DNA of 8,065 nt from an uncultured Terriglobus sp. (GTDB lineage Bacteria; Acidobacteriota; Terriglobia; Terriglobales; Acidobacteriaceae): positions 604 to 8,668 of the forward strand of contig CALMRM010000133.1 of assembly GCA_937871605.1 (NCBI GenBank), given 5' to 3'. The position numbers and the translations under genes are program-made. Below are positions 5,692 to 8,065 of the stretch, in pieces. Numbering within the stretch: the first letter of the stretch is position 1; every line of letters starts with the position of its first letter. The notes under the pieces were generated by a model. It did no database searches and was not told where the DNA came from. It saw only the letters and a program-made list of their open reading frames with translations.

Positions 5692-7388
5692 TCGCCACCC
5701 TCCACCCGCATGGGCTTGGCTGCGCCTTGCACATTAGAGTCAGCCGCGAAGCCTGTGGTGCCTGAGCGTTCGTCTGCACTGCCCATGCGGTCCAGGCCGC
5801 CGCCAAGGGTGTAGTTTTGCAAGCGAACGGCGCTGGTCCACTCCGCTTCCAGCGCCTGCAAGTAGCGGATCTGCAGATTAAACAGCGTGCGCTGCGACAG
5901 CAGCACCTGCGGGTAGGCTGCGGCCATCTGCTGATACTTCATGCTGTAGAGTTCGTAGGCGCGTTCAGCGCGAGGCAGCAGCTGCGTGCGGTAGCGCTCG
6001 GCCTGAAAGCGTGCGGACAGGTAGGCCTGTGCCAGCGGCTCCGCCTGCTGCCGCAGCGAGAGTTGCGTGCGCGTGACCTCTGCCTGTGCGCGGCTGACGT
6101 CTGCGGCCGCAGCTGCCTTGCCGCCCTGGTTGCGGTTCCACAGCGGCAGTTCCACACCGGCCTGCGCAAAGCTCATCCATCCCGCGGCCTTGTTGACACC
6201 GTCCAGCCGCTCGCCGCTGTACCACTCACCCGCCTGCACCTGCAGGTCGGGCACTGGCTCGCGTTTTTGCTGCTTTAGCTGGGCATTCGCTACGGCCACC
6301 CCAGCCTCTGCGCGGCGGAGCGATGGACTGTCAGTCAGCACCTGTGCAACGGTCGCATCGGCGTCGAGATCGGGTACCTGCTCCAGGTCACCCTCTAATG
6401 GACTGACCGGCAGACCCGGCTGATTAGCCGCGGTAGCCAGCATGGCGAAGCGTTGCAGGTAGTTGCGCTGCGCATCCTGGTAGTCGATTACGGCCTGCTC
6501 ACGTTCCACTTCGGACTGCAGGATGTCGGGCGCATCGGCCTGGCCCAGGTTGGCGAGTTGGTGGGTGGCCTGCACAGACTCCGCAGCAAGCTGCATGAGT
6601 TGCTGTTGCACGGCGGCCATGCGCTGCGCCGCGAGTGCGTGATAGAAGGCGGTTTGCACGTCAGCGCGCAGGCGGATGCGCTGCTCCTCAATGCCGATGC
6701 CGTTGGCTGCGGCCTCCTGCCGGTAGACCTCGCGACGCAGGCCCAGCTTGCCGCCGAGTACGACGGTCTGCTGCACGAACGCGCCTTCTTCACCGCCATG
6801 GTACTGCCCACCGCGAATGTGGTCGCCGCTGTAGCCCACGGTGGGATTGGGCGGCAGCGCTGCCTGGCGTGCCTGCTGCCGGCTGCGTTCCTGCGCGGCT
6901 GCAGCCTGCTTCAGCGTGGGATTGCCGACCTCTGCCCAGTCCTGGAACTGCTGCAGTGTCAGCGGGTGACGCTGCATGGCATCGTGCAGCAGTTCGGGCG
7001 CGGGCAGGTCGGCGCCGGTGTGCAGCGCGGGGTTCTCCGCCTCCTGCAGGTGCTGCACGTTGCGCTGCGGTGCCACTTGCTTCGCCGGCGACTGGCTCTT
7101 CGACTGTGCGGCGTGATTCATTTGCATGCCGGGCATGTCCATGCCTGGCATCTGCTGCGCGTGCAGCAGTGGCGATGCCGAAAGAAGTGCTAACGCAGCT
7201 ATGACTTTCCACAATTGGCGGTCATCCTGAGCGTAGCGATGGATCCCGAGGGTGCTTGTTGGCTGCACAGTTGCGACGGGTTTTCCACGAAAAAGTCCCG
7301 GGCTGCATTGGTAGTTCACACTGTCCAGGGATCCTTCGCTCCGCTCAGGATGACGGTGGGCGAGGGGTGTCACGAGTGCCCGGATCAT
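5688..7388 (-). CDS. TolC/CusC/CzcC-like outer-membrane efflux protein, Met-rich N-terminus
   Basis: Predicted outer-membrane channel for metal efflux: 566 residues from the ATG at 7388, or 508 from a TTG at 7214. Two outer-membrane efflux repeats are visible. The first has LPPNPTVGYSGD and the heptad-like stretch NLGQADAPDILQSEVEREQA. The second has PVPDLQVQAGEW, then VELPLWNRNQGGKAAAA, a typical CusC/CzcC segment, and ends with ALEAEWTSAVRLQNYTLGG. The hydrophobic signal segment WKVIAALALLSASPLLHA precedes a Met-rich stretch, QQMPGMDMPGMQM, that could bind Cu(I). I chose the ATG at 7388 because GGAGG lies 5 bases upstream and it overlaps the TGA of the oxidase gene. However, a 134-bp inverted repeat lies between that ATG and the signal segment, adding about 58 residues that look repeat-derived. 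The TTG at 7214 gives a normal signal peptide but only a weak AGGA site. The family is secure; the start is not, and it may be an insertion-altered gene. Confidence 0.9.
   Translation of the reverse strand: MIRALVTPLAHRHPERSEGSLDSVNYQCSPGLFRGKPVATVQPTSTLGIHRYAQDDRQLWKVIAALALLSASPLLHAQQMPGMDMPGMQMNHAAQSKSQSPAKQVAPQRNVQHLQEAENPALHTGADLPAPELLHDAMQRHPLTLQQFQDWAEVGNPTLKQAAAAQERSRQQARQAALPPNPTVGYSGDHIRGGQYHGGEEGAFVQQTVVLGGKLGLRREVYRQEAAANGIGIEEQRIRLRADVQTAFYHALAAQRMAAVQQQLMQLAAESVQATHQLANLGQADAPDILQSEVEREQAVIDYQDAQRNYLQRFAMLATAANQPGLPVSPLEGDLEQVPDLDADATVAQVLTDSPSLRRAEAGVAVANAQLKQQKREPVPDLQVQAGEWYSGERLDGVNKAAGWMSFAQAGVELPLWNRNQGGKAAAAADVSRAQAEVTRTQLSLRQQAEPLAQAYLSARFQAERYRTQLLPRAERAYELYSMKYQQMAAAYPQVLLSQRTLFNLQIRYLQALEAEWTSAVRLQNYTLGGGLDRMGSADERSGTTGFAADSNVQGAAKPMRVEGGE
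5699..5703 (-). promoter_or_regulatory. Shine-Dalgarno sequence of the copper ATPase gene
   Basis: GGAGG reads on the - strand 7 bases before the ATG at 5691, inside the last codons of the preceding gene. Together with the ATGA overlap it fixes the ATPase start. Confidence 0.8.
7221..7354. repeat. Inverted-repeat element (acidobacterial GTCATCC type), copy 2
   Basis: Terminal arms of 27 bp, at 7221-7247 (starting GTCATCCTGAGCG) and 7328-7354 (ending CGCTCAGGATGAC), are reverse complements at 25 of 27 positions and flank an 80-base centre. The outer 17 bases match those of the copy at 45-164 at 14 (left) and 15 (right) positions. I see no clear target-site duplication. Read on the - strand in the frame of the outer-membrane gene it has no stop and gives HPERSEGS and RYAQDDR, peptides I recognise as typical translations of this repeat class rather than of real protein domains. 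It lies in the 5' part of the outer-membrane protein gene. Confidence 0.88.
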
Positions 7389-8065
7389 GCCTTCCTCCGT
7401 CCACTCAGCAATGAGGCGTACGGGTCGTTCGGACGGTTCGCATCCTGCATCTTGCCCACCACGGTGTCGTACATCTCCGGTGTCAACACGCGCAGAAAGG
7501 CCATCATGCCCTGCATGTTGCTGCTCCAATTGGGCCGCAGGCCGTAGTTTTCGGGTAGGTCTTTCACCTCGGGAGTGTGCTCCATGTTCATCATGGGGCC
7601 TTCCATATAGGCATCCTGCGGAAAGCCCGCGACGTTGGCGGCGTTGGGTGCAACGCTGCGGTCCTGCTCGCTCATGGCACCGCTGCCCATGTCCATGCTC
7701 ATCATGTCGCGCATCTGCTCTCCGCTTTGCGCGGGCTTGCCCTGCTGCATACCGCGCATCATGTTCCTCATGGCGGCCATGGACATGGGCTGTGTCAGTG
7801 GGCCGTTGGTGGTGGGTGTGCCGCCCACTTCGCTGTGCATCTGGTTCATCATGTGGTGGGGCAGGTGGCAGTGCAGCATCCAGTCGCCAGGGTTGTTGGC
7901 CACAAACTCCACGTCACGTGCCTGCGCTACGCCCACCAGTACCGTGTTGCCGGGCCACCAGGCAGTCTGCGGGATACGGCCGCCTTCCGTCCCCGTGGTG
8001 TGGAAGGTGTGGCCGTGGATGTGGATGGGGTGGTGGTCCTGGCCCAGGTTGATGAGCCGGAGGCG
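7385..8065 (-). CDS. Multicopper oxidase, C-terminal part (copper-resistance/cuprous oxidase type); start beyond the window
   Basis: The last 226 residues are present; the frame is open to the right edge, so the gene continues outside. It would oxidise periplasmic Cu(I) with O2 as acceptor. Two C-terminal copper motifs are intact: HPIHIHGH (8009-8032) and HCHLPHHMMNQM (7838-7873). The second fits HCHxxxHxxxxM, so the type 1 Cys, its His and the axial Met are all present along with type 2/3 histidines. After the cupredoxin domain comes a tail of about 150 residues, first Met-rich (MSMAAMRNMMRGM, then MRDMMSMDMGSGAM) and then a segment with NYGLRPNW and RVLTPEMYD. Copper resistance proteins of the PcoA/CopA or CueO type often have Met-rich regions, but usually inside the protein rather than at its end. 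The stop overlaps the next gene's ATG. Family secure; the exact subgroup needs the missing N-terminus. An internal GTG at 7936 is not the start, because the first copper motif lies upstream of it. Confidence 0.93.
   Translation of the reverse strand, partial: RLRLINLGQDHHPIHIHGHTFHTTGTEGGRIPQTAWWPGNTVLVGVAQARDVEFVANNPGDWMLHCHLPHHMMNQMHSEVGGTPTTNGPLTQPMSMAAMRNMMRGMQQGKPAQSGEQMRDMMSMDMGSGAMSEQDRSVAPNAANVAGFPQDAYMEGPMMNMEHTPEVKDLPENYGLRPNWSSNMQGMMAFLRVLTPEMYDTVVGKMQDANRPNDPYASLLSGRRKA
7394..7398 (-). promoter_or_regulatory. Shine-Dalgarno sequence at the oxidase/efflux-protein junction
   Basis: GGAGG reads on the - strand 5 bases before the ATG at 7388, inside the last codons of the multicopper oxidase gene. 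The ATG overlaps the oxidase stop (ATGA). This is a strong initiation signal and marks the probable original start of the outer-membrane protein gene, although the signal peptide now begins 58 codons further on. Confidence 0.75.

Noticed and set aside
7389..7529. A further upstream extension of the outer-membrane protein frame
   Set aside because: It lies wholly inside the multicopper oxidase gene in another frame. The ATG at 7388 overlaps the oxidase stop and has GGAGG at 5 bases.
7385..7936. GTG at 7936 as the oxidase start, giving a short 183-residue protein
   Set aside because: The same frame continues to the window edge and upstream holds HPIHIHGH, the essential copper motif, so the gene is simply cut by the window.

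Overview
The window is GC-rich, densely coded DNA that most resembles an acidobacterium of the Terriglobales type (Terriglobus/Granulicella/Edaphobacter-like). Three things point that way: a secreted S10-family serine carboxypeptidase; inverted repeats of the GTCATCC…GGATGAC kind that I recall as abundant in those genomes; and a copper operon with Met-rich proteins. The assignment is inference, because there is no rRNA or marker gene here.

Layout: positions 1-302 carry no gene but hold a 120-bp inverted-repeat element (45-164) and the leader of the carboxypeptidase gene (303-1976, + strand). Everything from 1973 to the right edge is on the - strand and reads leftwards as one apparent operon: a multicopper oxidase (C-terminal part only, 7385-8065, its start lies beyond the window), a TolC/CusC-like outer-membrane efflux protein (5688-7388), a P1B-type copper ATPase (3271-5691), and an uncharacterised nucleotidyltransferase-fold protein (about 1973-3211). 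The first two junctions are ATGA stop/start overlaps with good Shine-Dalgarno sequences. The nucleotidyltransferase follows the ATPase by only a few tens of bases, and its stop codon overlaps the stop of the convergent carboxypeptidase gene.

How the genes fit together: the ATPase would pump Cu(I) from cytoplasm to periplasm, the multicopper oxidase would oxidise it to less toxic Cu(II), and the outer-membrane protein would provide an exit. Both secreted partners carry Met-rich stretches suited to Cu(I). No RND pump, membrane-fusion protein or copper regulator is visible, although they could lie upstream of the window. The job of the nucleotidyltransferase in this setting is unknown.

The most unusual structure is a second inverted repeat (7221-7354) lying between the well-supported ATG of the outer-membrane protein and its signal peptide. 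The reading frame stays open right through it, so it either encodes a repeat-derived N-terminal extension or has displaced the start to a TTG. The two repeats have closely similar ends and look like members of one family. I found no tRNA, rRNA, CRISPR array, complete insertion sequence or convincing terminator.
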